The notes beneath the pieces are model-generated. The model had not been told where the DNA came from. It was given only the letters and a program-made list of their open reading frames with translations, and made no database searches. Of a stretch of 64,000 nt of DNA, positions 54,254 to 64,000 are shown one piece after another. The stretch comes from Apus apus (taxonomy: Eukaryota > Chordata > Aves > Apodiformes > Apodidae), in assembly GCF_020740795.1 (NCBI RefSeq), contig NC_067285.1:14996001-15060000 (forward strand). The letters run 5' to 3'. Position 1 is the stretch's first letter. Every line of letters begins with the position of its first letter. Position numbers and translations under genes: made by a program.

Positions 54254-54299
54254 AGAAACGAAACGAAACGAAAGAAAACGAAAGAAAACGAAAGAAAAC
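54254..54299 (+). repeat. GAAAC / GAAAGAAAAC tandem repeat
   Basis: Three GAAAC units followed by about three GAAAGAAAAC units, a purine-rich simple repeat inside CpG-rich DNA about 1.1 kb before NKX2-3. Confidence 0.9.
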
Positions 54300-54990
54300 A
54301 CCGAATGGATCGGGATAACACTCCTCGCCCCAGCCCCGCGCCGCCGAGGCCCCGGGCTGTCCTCCTGACCCGGCCTGGCCCGGCATGGCTGGGCCTGGCG
54401 GTCGCGGGGCTGCGGGGACCGATCCTGCGGCGGCGGCGGAGCGCGCCTTCCCCCGGGAGAGCGCGGGTCGCACCGGCTGCGGGGAGCCTGGGCGGGAGGC
54501 AGATTGGCCCGTGGCGGGGGGATCTGCGGGAGGACCGACGGGGGGCACCGGGAGTGCCAGGGGATGCGGAGGGGGTCGGCTCGGCTACGTGTACGTCGCA
54601 CGGCTACGATCCGCCCGGGACGGTGGGGCCACCGTCGGCTCCGGGAAGAGTGTGGGGCAGCAAAGACGAACCTCCTCTCCGCATCCTGTCCTGGGCGGCG
54701 GGAGACACTTGCGGGGCCGCGCGGGCAGCCATGCTGGCAGGACGGGAGGCCGGGTCGGCGGGGCCGCACGTGTTCTCCCCTCCCGGTGTCGGGCCGAGCC
54801 GTGTGCGGGCAAGGGCCAGCGGGACTGGCCGGGGCGGGGGTCCCTACCTACCTACACGTGCTTAGCACTGGGAGGGGCGGCAGCGGAGGCCACGGCTCTT
54901 TGCGGGTACCCCGACCCCGGTGCACAGTCCCCGCACCCGCCGGGCGGGTGCCAGCCGGCGGGGCGCTCTGCGGGGAAGCAGCCTCCCCGA

Positions 54991-55352
54991 GCGCAGCCTT
55001 AATACATTGCTATTTCTGGCCGGGCGGCCGGAGCCGGGCAGGGGGCCGGCTCTGCCTCCCCCTCCCTCCAATGGCGAGGCCGCCCCCGGCCCCCGGCCCC
55101 TCCTCGCCGTGACGTGCCGGCCCGGGGCAGAGGAGGCTCCCGAGCCCTCGGCTGTCCCTGCAGAAGCTGTAACAAAACGCAGACCCCCAGCGCAGGGCTA
55201 ATGGAGGCAACTTAGACAGGAGAAGGCGCGGCCCCTCGTCTCTCAGCGCTGCCTGCTCGGCTCCCTCCCGCACCGGGCACGGCGCTCCCCGCCAAGCCGC
55301 CGCCCGAGCGCTGCCGGGCCCGCGGGACTGCCTGGCCCCTTGCGCTGCCCCG
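54991..55352 (+). promoter_or_regulatory. NKX2-3: NKX2-3 proximal promoter and 5' UTR
   Basis: CpG-rich sequence directly before the start codon. A TTAATACATT AT-rich string near 55000 and a CRE-like TGACGTG (55110-55116) are visible. No canonical TATA box; the transcription start is not determinable. Confidence 0.5.
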
Positions 55353-55695
55353 ATGATGTTACCAAGCCCTGTGACCTCCACCCCCTTCTCTGTCAAAGAC
55401 ATCCTCAACCTGGAGCAGCAGCAGGACCCGCACTATGGGGCCCAGCTCCCGCACCACCTGGAGCACCACTTCCACCCGGCCGCCTGCCTGCTGGCGGCTG
55501 CCGACGGCGCCCGTTTTTCGGACGGCGAGGAGGAAGAGGAGGAGGAGAAGCTGTCCTACCTGAGCCCCATGGCAGCGCCCAGCAGCCAGGCGGACGCCCG
55601 GATCTCCGCCGACACCTACGTGCACGCCGTGCTGCGCGGCTCCTGCGAAGCCCCCGGCCCGGGAGAGGAGTTGGACCCCGCGGCCCGCGACCCAA
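55353..55695 (+). CDS. NKX2-3: NKX2-3 coding exon 1
   Basis: Encodes residues 1-114 plus one base: TN motif, acidic stretch [12 protein letters not shown] and a variable linker ending RDP. Donor GTGAGT is at 55696. The frame runs open far into the intron, but homology and phase end it here. Confidence 0.96.
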
Positions 55696-57013
55696 GTGAG
55701 TCCCCGCCGCGCTCCCCTGCACCGTCCTGCCGGGACGAGCCCGCGCTGGCTCCCCGCGGCGCGTTCCCAGCTCACTGGGCATCCCCCAGCGAAGCCCCGG
55801 TCCCGGCGCTGCAGCCGGTCCCCGCTGCCGCCGCGTTCCCTGGGCACATTGAGCCGGGGCTGGCACGTCGTGGGGTTGCAACCGCGCTCCTCCGCGCCCC
55901 CATCATCGCCTTCCAGGGAAGCACCTCCGCAGGGCCACGATCCGGAGCTGCCGGATCAGGCCCGCGCGCCGCAACTTCGGGAGCAGAGAGGGAGGAATGG
56001 GGTGGGTTAGGCCCTATCCACGCCTGCTGCGGCGGGGCCCTCCGGGAGCAGGGCGGAGGAGCAGGTGCCCGGTACCGTGTGCGAGGCGGCCCGGGGTTCG
56101 ACCTCGCGGTGCCACCGCAATAATCCCTCCGCCGTCCTGGAAACGCGCCCGGCAGCGCGGCCGAACCGGCCCTTTGGAAGCATATGCGATGCCGCAGGCG
56201 GCCGGTCCCAGCCCACCCTCCCCGCTCGCCCCGCGGTCCCCCGACGGGCGTGCAGCTGTGCGGGATCGGCCGGGCGGTGCGGGACCCTTGCCCGCCGCAG
56301 TGGCCCGTTGGAATCACCGAGCGCCCGGCGTTGGCGGGGTGCAGTCGTGACCTGTGCTCTCTTATGCAGAAAGCTGCGTCCTGAAGAAGCCGCTGGATGC
56401 GACGGAGAAGGCGGAGGAGGTGGAGAGGCCGAAGCAGCGGAGCCGAAGGAAGCCGCGCGTCCTCTTCTCCCAGGCGCAAGTCTTCGAGCTGGAGCGGCGG
56501 TTCAAGCAGCAGCGTTACCTGTCGGCGCCCGAGCGGGAGCACCTGGCCAGCAGCCTCAAGCTCACTTCCACGCAGGTGAAGATCTGGTTCCAGAACCGGC
56601 GCTACAAGTGCAAGCGGCAGCGGCAGGACAAGTCGCTGGAGCTGGGCGGCCCCGCAGCCCCGCCGCCGCCGCCGCGCAGGGTGGCCGTGCCCGTGCTGGT
56701 CCGCGACGGCAAGCCGTGCCTCGGGGGTTCGCAGGGCTACAGCTCGGCGTACAACGGGCCCTACTCCTACAACGGCTTCCCAGCCTACGGCTACGGCAAC
56801 GCCGCCTCCTACAACCCCGGCTACGGCTGCACCTACCCGGCGGGCACCGGCGGCGCCTCCATGCAAGCCGCCTGCAGTCCGGCGGCGGCCGCCGGCCCCT
56901 TCGTGAACGTGGGCGGCCTGGGGGGCTTCGGCGGCGGCAGCCAGCCGCTGCACCAGGCGGCGGCAGGGCCCTCCTGCAGCCAGGGCGCACTGCAGGGCAT
57001 CCGGGCCTGGTAG
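55353..57013 (+). CDS. NKX2-3: NKX2-3, NK2-class homeodomain transcription factor (2 exons)
   Basis: In mammals NKX2-3 controls gut mesenchyme, spleen and lymphoid vasculature development. Exons 55353-55695 and 56370-57013 join in phase (A|AA) to 987 bases, 328 residues plus stop; the human protein is a little longer. The N-terminus [20 protein letters not shown] contains the TN repressor motif (about 9-20). An acidic run of seven Glu follows, near residues 58-64. The homeodomain spans residues 140-199 with WFQNRRYK; Tyr at homeodomain position 54 (Y193) is the NK2-class mark for CAAGTG-type sites. The NK2-specific domain [15 protein letters not shown] is at about 217-231. A Tyr/Ala/Gly-rich C-terminus ends LQGIRAW. 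Of the two adjacent ATGs the first was chosen, since the family begins MMLPSP. Gene order next to GOT1 separates it from NKX2-5 and NKX2-6. Confidence 0.97.
55696..56369 (+). other. NKX2-3: NKX2-3 intron 1
   Basis: A 674-bp GC-rich intron, GTGAGT donor to CTTATGCAG acceptor. The frame stays open for about 430 bp past the donor because of composition; no conserved protein feature is in that extension. Confidence 0.92.
56370..57013 (+). CDS. NKX2-3: NKX2-3 coding exon 2 (homeodomain)
   Basis: This 644-bp exon encodes [20 protein letters not shown], the homeodomain, the NK2-specific domain and the C-terminus to TAG at 57011-57013. Confidence 0.97.
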
Positions 57014-57435
57014 CCCGCACGCACTGAGGGCCGGGAGCAGACCGGCAGGACGGCCCGGCGGCTCCGGGGTTCCGTGATCACCCGCACCGCAGCCCGGCTG
57101 CGCAACGCGCGCTCTGGACCGGAGAAGCGGCGGCGGCGGCGGGACGGCGCGGCGGGACCCCGGCGCTCTCGCAGGCCGCGGTGCGGGGAAGACGGCGTGC
57201 AGAGCGGAGCGGCAGGACGGGACTGCCCAAGCTCGCAGCGAAGCGTCGCCGCCCCGTGAAGCCGCCGCGACGGCCGGGTGGACCGGGGCCGATCGCCCCG
57301 CGCTAGCGGAGCAGCTTTGCTTGTAAAAAGCCGACGGCGGGGCCCGGGGGTGCCGCGGCCCCTCTATCTACTCTGTATCGGTTACTGCCCGCGCCAGCTC
57401 GCCGCGTCAGTCAATAAACCAGGTGCAATATCCGC
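57014..57435 (+). other. NKX2-3: NKX2-3 3' UTR
   Basis: GC-rich sequence from the stop codon to just past the AATAAA hexamer, giving a 3' UTR of about 420 bases. Confidence 0.7.
57413..57418 (+). terminator. NKX2-3: NKX2-3 poly(A) signal
   Basis: Canonical AATAAA, the first after the stop codon, followed by ordinary sequence. Cleavage is expected near 57435. Confidence 0.8.
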
Positions 57436-60400
57436 CGCCCGCTACTCCTTCGCCCAGCGGCCGGTGCCCGGCGGGGCTGGTGCCCGGCGGCGGGGCGGTC
57501 GCAGCGGTGTGCCCGTGGGGCAGGGCGGCCCGGCCCGCTTGTGAGCGTGCCAAGGGCGCTGAATGGGGCCGCGCAGCTCAGAGCCGGGCCCATTGTGGCC
57601 GCCGGGCCGGCGCTGAAAGGAGCCGCCGAAGAAGGTAGCGGGAATAGGCGCTTATTGGATTCGGGAACAAAAGGTGTGGCAGGGAGGCGAGGGACAAAGG
57701 GGCCCCGGCGCCGAGATTGACGGGCCGCTTTGCCCCCCACTGAGGCCCAGGCCCGGCGCTTTATGCGCGGGGTCTGCAGAAACGTGCTGGGTTTTGTTCC
57801 CCTTTCTGGGAGCGCAGGGGGAGAAGAGGGGGGTCCGCGGGCCGCTGATTAGGGCCGGCCGGGCCGGGCAGCCTGAATGCCGGGGCATTATTGCTACATG
57901 TTCAGCCATTTCGCTTGGCTGCAGGGGGAGGGGGTGGCCGAGGCCCCCGAGCCCCGCGGGACCGGCCGCGGGGTCGCACCCCACCCGCCCCGTCCCGCGC
58001 CGCTCCGTCTCGCCGCCGCGGAGCTTTCGGGGAGGTCTCGTTCCCTCCGCTGCAGCTATACCTCCGCCGGGCGGGTCCCGCCGAGCGCTGCCTCCGAGAC
58101 CGGAGCCGGAGCCGGAGCCGCGCCCGGGGAGGGCAGGACACCCGCGGAGCCCCGTCTGGATCGGCCCGGGCGGCAAGGGAGGCCGGAGGCGCGGAAAGCG
58201 CTCCCGCACCGTCCCGCACGTCTCTCCGGCCGCGACGCTGGAGTTCCCGAATGTTTATCCAGTGGAGCCTTGTCGGAGCCGCTGGGACAGACGCAGGCCT
58301 CGGTATGCCTCCCCCCTCGCCGGGCGATCCCCACCGTGTCCTACCCCTGCCCTCCTTTCGCCTGTCGTGCGACGGTCCCTCCGCCACGAGCAGGGGACCG
58401 TGTTTCGCAGCCTGCCACCGCAGAAGCAGCAAGTAACGACCGTTCACGCTGCTGAACCTGGGTTTATGCTGCACATTCCCACCACACGAGCTAAACAAGC
58501 ACCCTTGGGGCTTGCTGTTTTAACGGAACCAGAGAAATTCTTTCCACTGCAGCACTGCGGGGACAGAACGGACAGCCAGCAGGCTGGGGATCCCAGCCGC
58601 TGCTCGGCACGGCACCCCGCTGTCCTGCGAGCCACCCCGAGGCCGGGAGGCTTCGCGGGGCCAGCGCTGGGAGAGGATGCGGCACGCCCAGCCGATTGTT
58701 TGCTGGATGGCTGCAAGGTGTCGCGGGAGAGGAAGCCCAGGCCCCGCTCTTGGCTTTAGGAGATGAGTGGTTAAGTCCCTGTGGTCTCGTGGGTAGAAAC
58801 AGGATAGCCAAGAACAAAGATAGGTAATGCTCTCTAGTTGCAGAAGCAGTCAGGCTGGGGAGATTTGTCTCTGCCATAGGAAAAGAGTTGCACTTTCCTC
58901 CATGTTCTGCCAAACTGTTTGTTGTCTGTAAAAATAGGAGACCTGTTTGAGTTCATGCCTCAGTGTGCAAGCCAGAGGAATCATAACCACAACACATGCT
59001 TCTGCAAAATCAGGGTATGTGAAGGTAGCTCTCATCTTAGAACATCCCCTTCAAGTACAGTTAGAAATCCACTGCATCCCCAGCAGCACCCAGAGGCTCG
59101 AGTCAAGGCCAGAGCCCTGGCGTGGGACACACTGCCCACATCCATAGCCACAGTCTCTGGAGCATGGACAGTTAAGCAGAGTGAAGGGGCACACAGGGAC
59201 CCCATGGCTGTGTTGCAAGAGGCAATGTTGGGCAGTACCAGCATAATCAAATACCAACAGTACCCAGTATGGCTGTAGGTGTGGGGTCAGTGTTGTGTTC
59301 ACCCCACTTATGCCTGGGAACAACCATTTGTGCTCCCTGACCCCACTCTCCCCACACTCAGCTGGAGCAGTGTTCATCTGGGGGATGCCAAGGGGCCTGG
59401 CTGCAGGCCTGTGTGGCATGGTGGTGGAAGTTTCTAGATGTCCACCATAGTGATCTCTATTCCTGGGACAGATCCCAGCTGTCCCACCAGCTCAGACTCG
59501 GGGAAGGGCAGAAGGTTAGTGGGAGGGACCCATCTGCAGACTCTTGCCCAAAGTCCCCAAGCTGATGGGGAAGATGGAGCAGTACAAGGGGCCGGCAGTG
59601 CTGGAGGGCTTGGAGCAGGGCGGCGGAAGTGAAGCGCTCTAAAGAGGAGGAACAGCCAGTGGGGGCCGGTGGGAGGGAGATGGTGGAAGACCACAGATTG
59701 GATGGGCTGTCCAGGGAGGGGAGACACAATGGAGGGAAGTCGCTGCATGGCCGCGCTGGAGGTAGCGCCTGCCTGTGACGTACCCTGTGCTCTGGGGTGA
59801 AGCTGGGTGCTGCAGGTGGGACGCAAGGCAAGAGGCACAGGGTGCTGGTGGAACCCCTTCCAGCATGGTCCTGCTGCGGCAGCGGCACAGCGAGAGGGAC
59901 ACTGGGGAGGGAGGCGTGGAAAGGGCCACGATCAAGGGGCAGAGGGACCATATTGTTTCTTCCCAGTCAAACAGGGGATTTACTGTTGTTTGGGAGTCAG
60001 AGAGGGGAGGTGCTGATTGATTTTGGACAGGGATGAGATTCTCTGAAACAACACACTAACTTAAAGCAAAGGAGAGACTGGGGGGGCGGCCAGGCTCTGA
60101 CTGCCAGGCCTCAGGCCTGCTCTGTGCATGGGCTCCAATTCTGTTTTAAATTCAGGTTTCCTGGCCTAGAAGGAGCCCATGAACAGAATGTGCCTCAGAC
60201 CAGTAGTTCCCAGGGAGGCTCTATCCAAACCCCAGTGATAGCTGGCGTTCAGAGGCTTCTCTGTCATGCCCAGGATTGCACGGGAGCAGAGCTTCTCCCT
60301 CTGCAGCACTGCAGATGTGCTCTGGTTTTCTCTCCTTCCTGATATCTTTTTCCATTCCTCCCCCCACCCCTGCTGTAGTCATCCCTCCCCCTTGTGACCT

Positions 60401-61130
60401 TCATCCTTCTTGCTTCACCACCCACTTTGCAGCAAGAAGCTCAATGCCTGTTCCCAGTGAAGCCTGCCAGGCTTCCTCTGGGCCTGGGCACAGACCTCAC
60501 TGAGTCCTGATCTACTTCTCTCAGGCACAGCCACCTCCTGCTGCCTCCTTGTATGATGGAGTGGTGCCTGTCTCTTGCCCCTCTGTGATGGAGCTGGATT
60601 GGAGTGGCTGCTCCTGCTTTGCAGCACTTCCCACCGCAGCTGCCCAGCGCTGGGAGCTGTCGAGGCTGCTCTGCAGAGTGGCAGTGCTTGGTGGGCAGCT
60701 GGTGCCAGAGATGCCAGAAGCTTCTCCTGGCAAAGGCAATTCACGGTTGTCACATAAGCATTATCCAGTGCCAAGGAAGCTGTGGCCAGCCATGGATCAG
60801 GTAACTAAATTGAAATATTGGTACTTGTGTTGTGGAGCATCCAGCAAGGGTTTATTCCACTGCTTGCCTGCCAGCATGGACCTACCTCCCTTCTACTACT
60901 GATGGCCACAGACATCCCCAGGCCTCCAGCCTGTCCCGTGCATCACAAGATGACTACACCTGACTAAGCGGGGTGGAGAGATTAGTGTATTTTTAGCTAT
61001 TCCCTCTCTCCTCCTTGCACTGGTAAGACTGGGCACAGTGCTGCAAGGAGGGATTCAGGTGACCCGTCTGGAGAAGGGGACTGCATCTTCATCCCCTCCA
61101 AGAGCAGTGCACTCCTGAAAGCCAGAGCTG
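57436..61130. other. Intergenic DNA downstream of NKX2-3
   Basis: CpG-rich to about 58300, then ordinary composition. The 57674-58759 plus frame is low-complexity and without family features. No exon of the next gene expected by synteny (SLC25A28) was recognised. Confidence 0.6.
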
Positions 61131-61640
61131 GAGTCAGTGCCAGCTGTGTCCTGCTGCCCTCCCCTGCCTGGACAAGAAAATCCACAGTCGCTTTCCCGGG
61201 GGCGACCCTCTGCCGCGCCCAGGGCTACTGCAGGCGGGTGCTGCCGGGTGGTCCCCGGTTGCCGGCGGGGTGCTGGCCCGGGACCCCAGGTCCCCTGGGC
61301 TTTCAGCTGGGACACTTCTCCCGGGGCCTGTCCCCAAGCGAGATACGCCACCGCCATCTATCGGCAAGCACCCGGGGACAGGAAGCGACAGGGACCCCGC
61401 TGTCCCCGCTGTCCCGTGCCGCAGGGACCCTGTCTGGTGTTGGCTCGGTTTGGGGGTGCCCGAGTTCCCCTGCAAGGCTTGGGGGGCTGCAGAGCAAGCG
61501 GGCAGGGCTGCCTGCCCCGCTGGATCGCGTCCCCAGCGCTGGGGACGGCAGCGTGACACACTGGGCGTCGGGGAGGCTGGGCTGGTTGTGTTGGCTCTGG
61601 GCAGGCTGAGCTCTGCGGGAGCAGGGATCTCCCGACACAC
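61131..61640. promoter_or_regulatory. CpG-rich patch, possible orphan island
   Basis: A locally CpG-rich stretch with no gene at hand. It could be an enhancer or the promoter of an unannotated transcript. The 260-residue plus frame 61270-62052 that crosses it has no recognisable domain. Confidence 0.3.
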
Positions 61641-64000
61641 GCAGGTGCTTTGCTGCACCAGGCAACGTCGTTGGGGCTTGTACGTGCAGGGAAAGGAAGA
61701 CACCCACACGTGCCCCTGCTGCAGTGGGAAGAGCTGGGGACAGGGCCAGTGTGTCCTCCCAGCCTCTAGCCACCGTGAAGGTCCCTTAATAGTGAGCAAT
61801 GTTTTGCTCTCTGTCTATTTTTTAACTGAGCACAAGCCCCCAGCACGTCTTTGTGAGAGATTCAGAAGATTTTTTAGCTCTGATTATCTTCTCCATCCCA
61901 AAGCAGTGAAATTCACCCAACGCCATGAGTTCCCCTCAAAACTTCCCATGCCCCGTGTCGGGCTGTTCTCCAGATCCTGGCGCTGCCTGCAGCCTCCAGC
62001 TACCGCACTCACCCCTGACAAGTCCTTGCCCAAGGACATTTTTCATGGTTGAGGTGCCCATTACAACTGTGTCTTCACCAGAGGGAGCTGTGTCCCTGCT
62101 TGGCCCAATTCTGGCCCAACTCCGTACTCCTTTCCCTTTTTATAGACCTTGGCAGTGCTCCGGCCGACATACTGCCCAGGTCTGACGAGCACTCAAAGCT
62201 GCTGCGGACAGAGGAGAAGGCTACTTGGGTTTGCATTTCTTCTGGCACCCATCTAGCCGTGCCAGACTCGGTCTGTGTGCTGCCAGGAGGCTCTTATGTC
62301 AGCCCCTGTGCCGTAAGTGCCCTGGGGGATTGATTGCAGGGTTTCTCCGGAGCTAGCGCCACCAGCCGTGCCGTGTCTGCAGGTGTGTGGGGCTGGAGCC
62401 TAGGGTTGTACCCCCCCTCCCTATCTCCTGGAACAGCTCTTTCTTCGGCTGCTTTCCCAGGACAGGCACTAGTGTCACAGTACACTTGAGCTGCCCCACT
62501 GTCCTCACCCGTGTGTTTCTGTGAGAGTGGCCCCTGCTGCCACTCCTGTGCTGCCTCAGGAGCAGCTCCTCTCCCACCTCTGCTACCTCCCCAGTATGAT
62601 ATGCCAGCTGCCCACACCCCAGCTCTGGCCAGGCAGCAGCTCCTCATGGCCACTTTGCAGCCCCTTGTTGAGGGACTTTGACACGTAACTCTGCCCTAAG
62701 TATGGGTGCTACCAATATCTCCCCACCGAACTAGACATGCTGAGAGCAGTTCCAGCCCAGCCCTGGGGGCTGCTTCCTCTGGTGGCTCTTTATAGCCAAG
62801 AAAGCAGGTTTTCAACCTGGATTTTACTTTCAGGCTATATTCCCTGCCTCCTGCACTGCTGTGATGCTCAGCTGGAGCCAGGCAGGCTGGGACCAACCCA
62901 GCCAGGGGTTGTCTCTCAGCAGTTTTATCCAGGCAGCAACCTGGGTCAGAAAAGGGTTTCCCAGGGCCCACCAGAGGCAATGTCTGCTCTGTGTCCAGGC
63001 AGACTTGGCACTTGCATTTACTACCACTGTAAGGCCGTGGGGTCATGAGAACTTGTATGACTTTATTGGGGTCTGACAGAGCTCTGAGGAATCCCAGAGC
63101 CAGGGTGAGTTGGGGCTGGAGGGAGGCTGGAAGCCCACCTCTGAACTCCCAGTGGGTTCCAGCTACCTCCTCCCACGGAGCAGGGCTGTCAGACACCCAC
63201 TTTAGAGGGACTGGGGGGCAGGAAAGCTCAGGGCACTGACAGAGGAGGGGCAGGGATGCAGTTTGGCAGGGCAGTGCCCTTGGCCTCTCTGCCTGCTCCT
63301 GAGCTGGGCTGACAAATGCTCCTGGGGGCAGGAATCCAGTGCCCTTTGTGGGGTCCCTGAGGCAAGAGCAGTTCAGGAGCCCACCAGCCCCTGGCTGAAG
63401 GTACCAGGCAAGCACACTGGGTCTTTCTTATTCTGGGGGTGATGAATCCCTCCCAGTTTGTCTCATCACAGCTCTACTCTTAGCCTACAGGAGTGCAGGC
63501 ATCTCCAGTTACCCCAGGAAGGTGGCCAGAGGTTCCTGAACTGCTCCTGGAATGACAAACTCAGGCTGCCTGAAATAGCTTGGGCTCCTGCCATGGCAGA
63601 TCCACAGCAGCCCCAGATCTATTACCTGGAGCAGGGCAAGGCCAGCAGCACTGTCCAGCTCTGCCTGCTTCAGGGCTGTGGGGCTCACTCCAACCCAGGA
63701 CTCCCATCTTGGCACCAGCAGCAGGACAGGGCTCAGGAGGCAGTTGAACATGGGAAGGCAAGGCAGCAAATCTCTGTGTGGCCAGTGAAGGAAGGGAAGA
63801 TAAAGGAAAAGAGGCTGAATAATAATAAAAAAACCTCTGCTGGGCTGAGCGTGGCTTTCTTACTGGAAAGCCAAAAATAGTCTCTTTACTCAGAAGAGGC
63901 TGTAGGAGGGATCTCACCCAAAGCACAGCCAAATACCTAGGAGGCCATAGGACAGACCCAGAGCAGTGTGGCTTTGCTGAGGCATTACCAGACCTTCAAA
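61641..64000. other. Intergenic DNA to the window end
   Basis: No supported exon, RNA gene or transposon. Short open frames on both strands have no family or splice support. Confidence 0.6.

Larger units (their letters stand above)
51440..54990. promoter_or_regulatory. Broad CpG-rich domain upstream of NKX2-3
   Basis: A CpG-dense domain about 4 kb long, broken by AT-rich motif islands (52109-52215, 52400-52520, 53370-53425). Such broad CpG domains are typical of Polycomb-regulated developmental transcription-factor loci. The long open frames on both strands (for example 51071-52240 and 52399-53391 minus, 53987-54865 plus) have low-complexity Arg/Pro/Gly/Ala composition and no family features. 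Confidence 0.5.

Noticed and set aside
51071-54865. Several 200-390 residue frames on both strands of the CpG domain before NKX2-3
   Set aside because: Stop-poor because of GC content; low complexity, overlapping each other on both strands, and without splice or family support.
55696-56123. Read-through of NKX2-3 exon 1 into the intron
   Set aside because: The frame is open, but the conserved phase joins a GTGAGT donor at 55696 to the exon 2 acceptor, and the read-through has no NK2 features.
56040-56125. tRNA-like B-box (GGTTCGACCTC) in the NKX2-3 intron
   Set aside because: No matching A-box, acceptor stem or cloverleaf could be drawn around it.
55772-56953. 393-residue minus frame opposite NKX2-3
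   Set aside because: Antisense shadow of the homeobox exon and CpG-rich intron; no domain.
57436-64000. SLC25A28, expected downstream by synteny
   Set aside because: No mitochondrial-carrier motif or exon was recognised before the window end.

Overview
The window reads as vertebrate genomic DNA, almost certainly from a bird. It has large intron-bearing genes with GT-AG junctions, CpG-island promoters, long gene-poor stretches and CR1 LINE fragments, one of which ends in the typical avian tail ATTCTATGATTCTATG. No bacterial-style genes, operons or CRISPR arrays are present. Most open frames in the GC-rich parts are shadows of exons or of CpG islands.

Three protein-coding genes are supported by reading frame, splice phase and protein family. 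(1) CNNM1, plus strand, 12 coding exons from 5497 to 23760: a 944-residue CNNM-family (cyclin M, Mg2+ homeostasis) membrane protein with an N-terminal ectodomain, a DUF21 membrane domain, a CBS pair and a cyclic-nucleotide-binding-homology domain. (2) GOT1, minus strand, 9 coding exons from 30899 down to 27366: the complete 412-residue cytosolic aspartate aminotransferase, with all main catalytic residues in place. (3) NKX2-3, plus strand, 2 exons from 55353 to 57013: a 328-residue NK2-class homeodomain transcription factor. The order CNNM1 - GOT1 - NKX2-3 and these orientations match the human 10q24.2 arrangement as I remember it, which supports the calls.

Layout: 1-4990 intergenic; 5000-7012 CpG island and CNNM1 exon 1; 7013-16655 large intron 1; 16656-23760 remaining CNNM1 exons; 23761-27255 the tail-to-tail gap between CNNM1 and GOT1, with CR1 pieces; 27256-30899 compact GOT1; 30900-32260 a CpG island running well upstream of GOT1; 32260-51400 gene desert with old CR1 fragments, a degenerate telomere-like tract, an AT-rich block, a compound microsatellite and several motif-dense islands; 51440-57430 a broad CpG-rich domain with candidate enhancers and NKX2-3; 57435-64000 intergenic flank.

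The three genes share no pathway. CNNM1 and GOT1 converge tail to tail. GOT1 and NKX2-3 diverge across about 24 kb that probably holds mainly NKX2-3 regulatory DNA, the usual pattern for a developmental homeobox gene beside a housekeeping gene. I found no new protein system. The best unexplained signals are non-coding: a perfect 13-bp inverted repeat carrying SOX/TCF-type motifs (35756-35788), a tandem homeodomain/SOX-like repeat next to a GATA site (53370-53425), paired FOX and homeodomain sites (52109-52520), a palindromic homeodomain site (44512-44521) and a telomere-like tract (32939-33000). Calling these regulatory is inference from motif content only.
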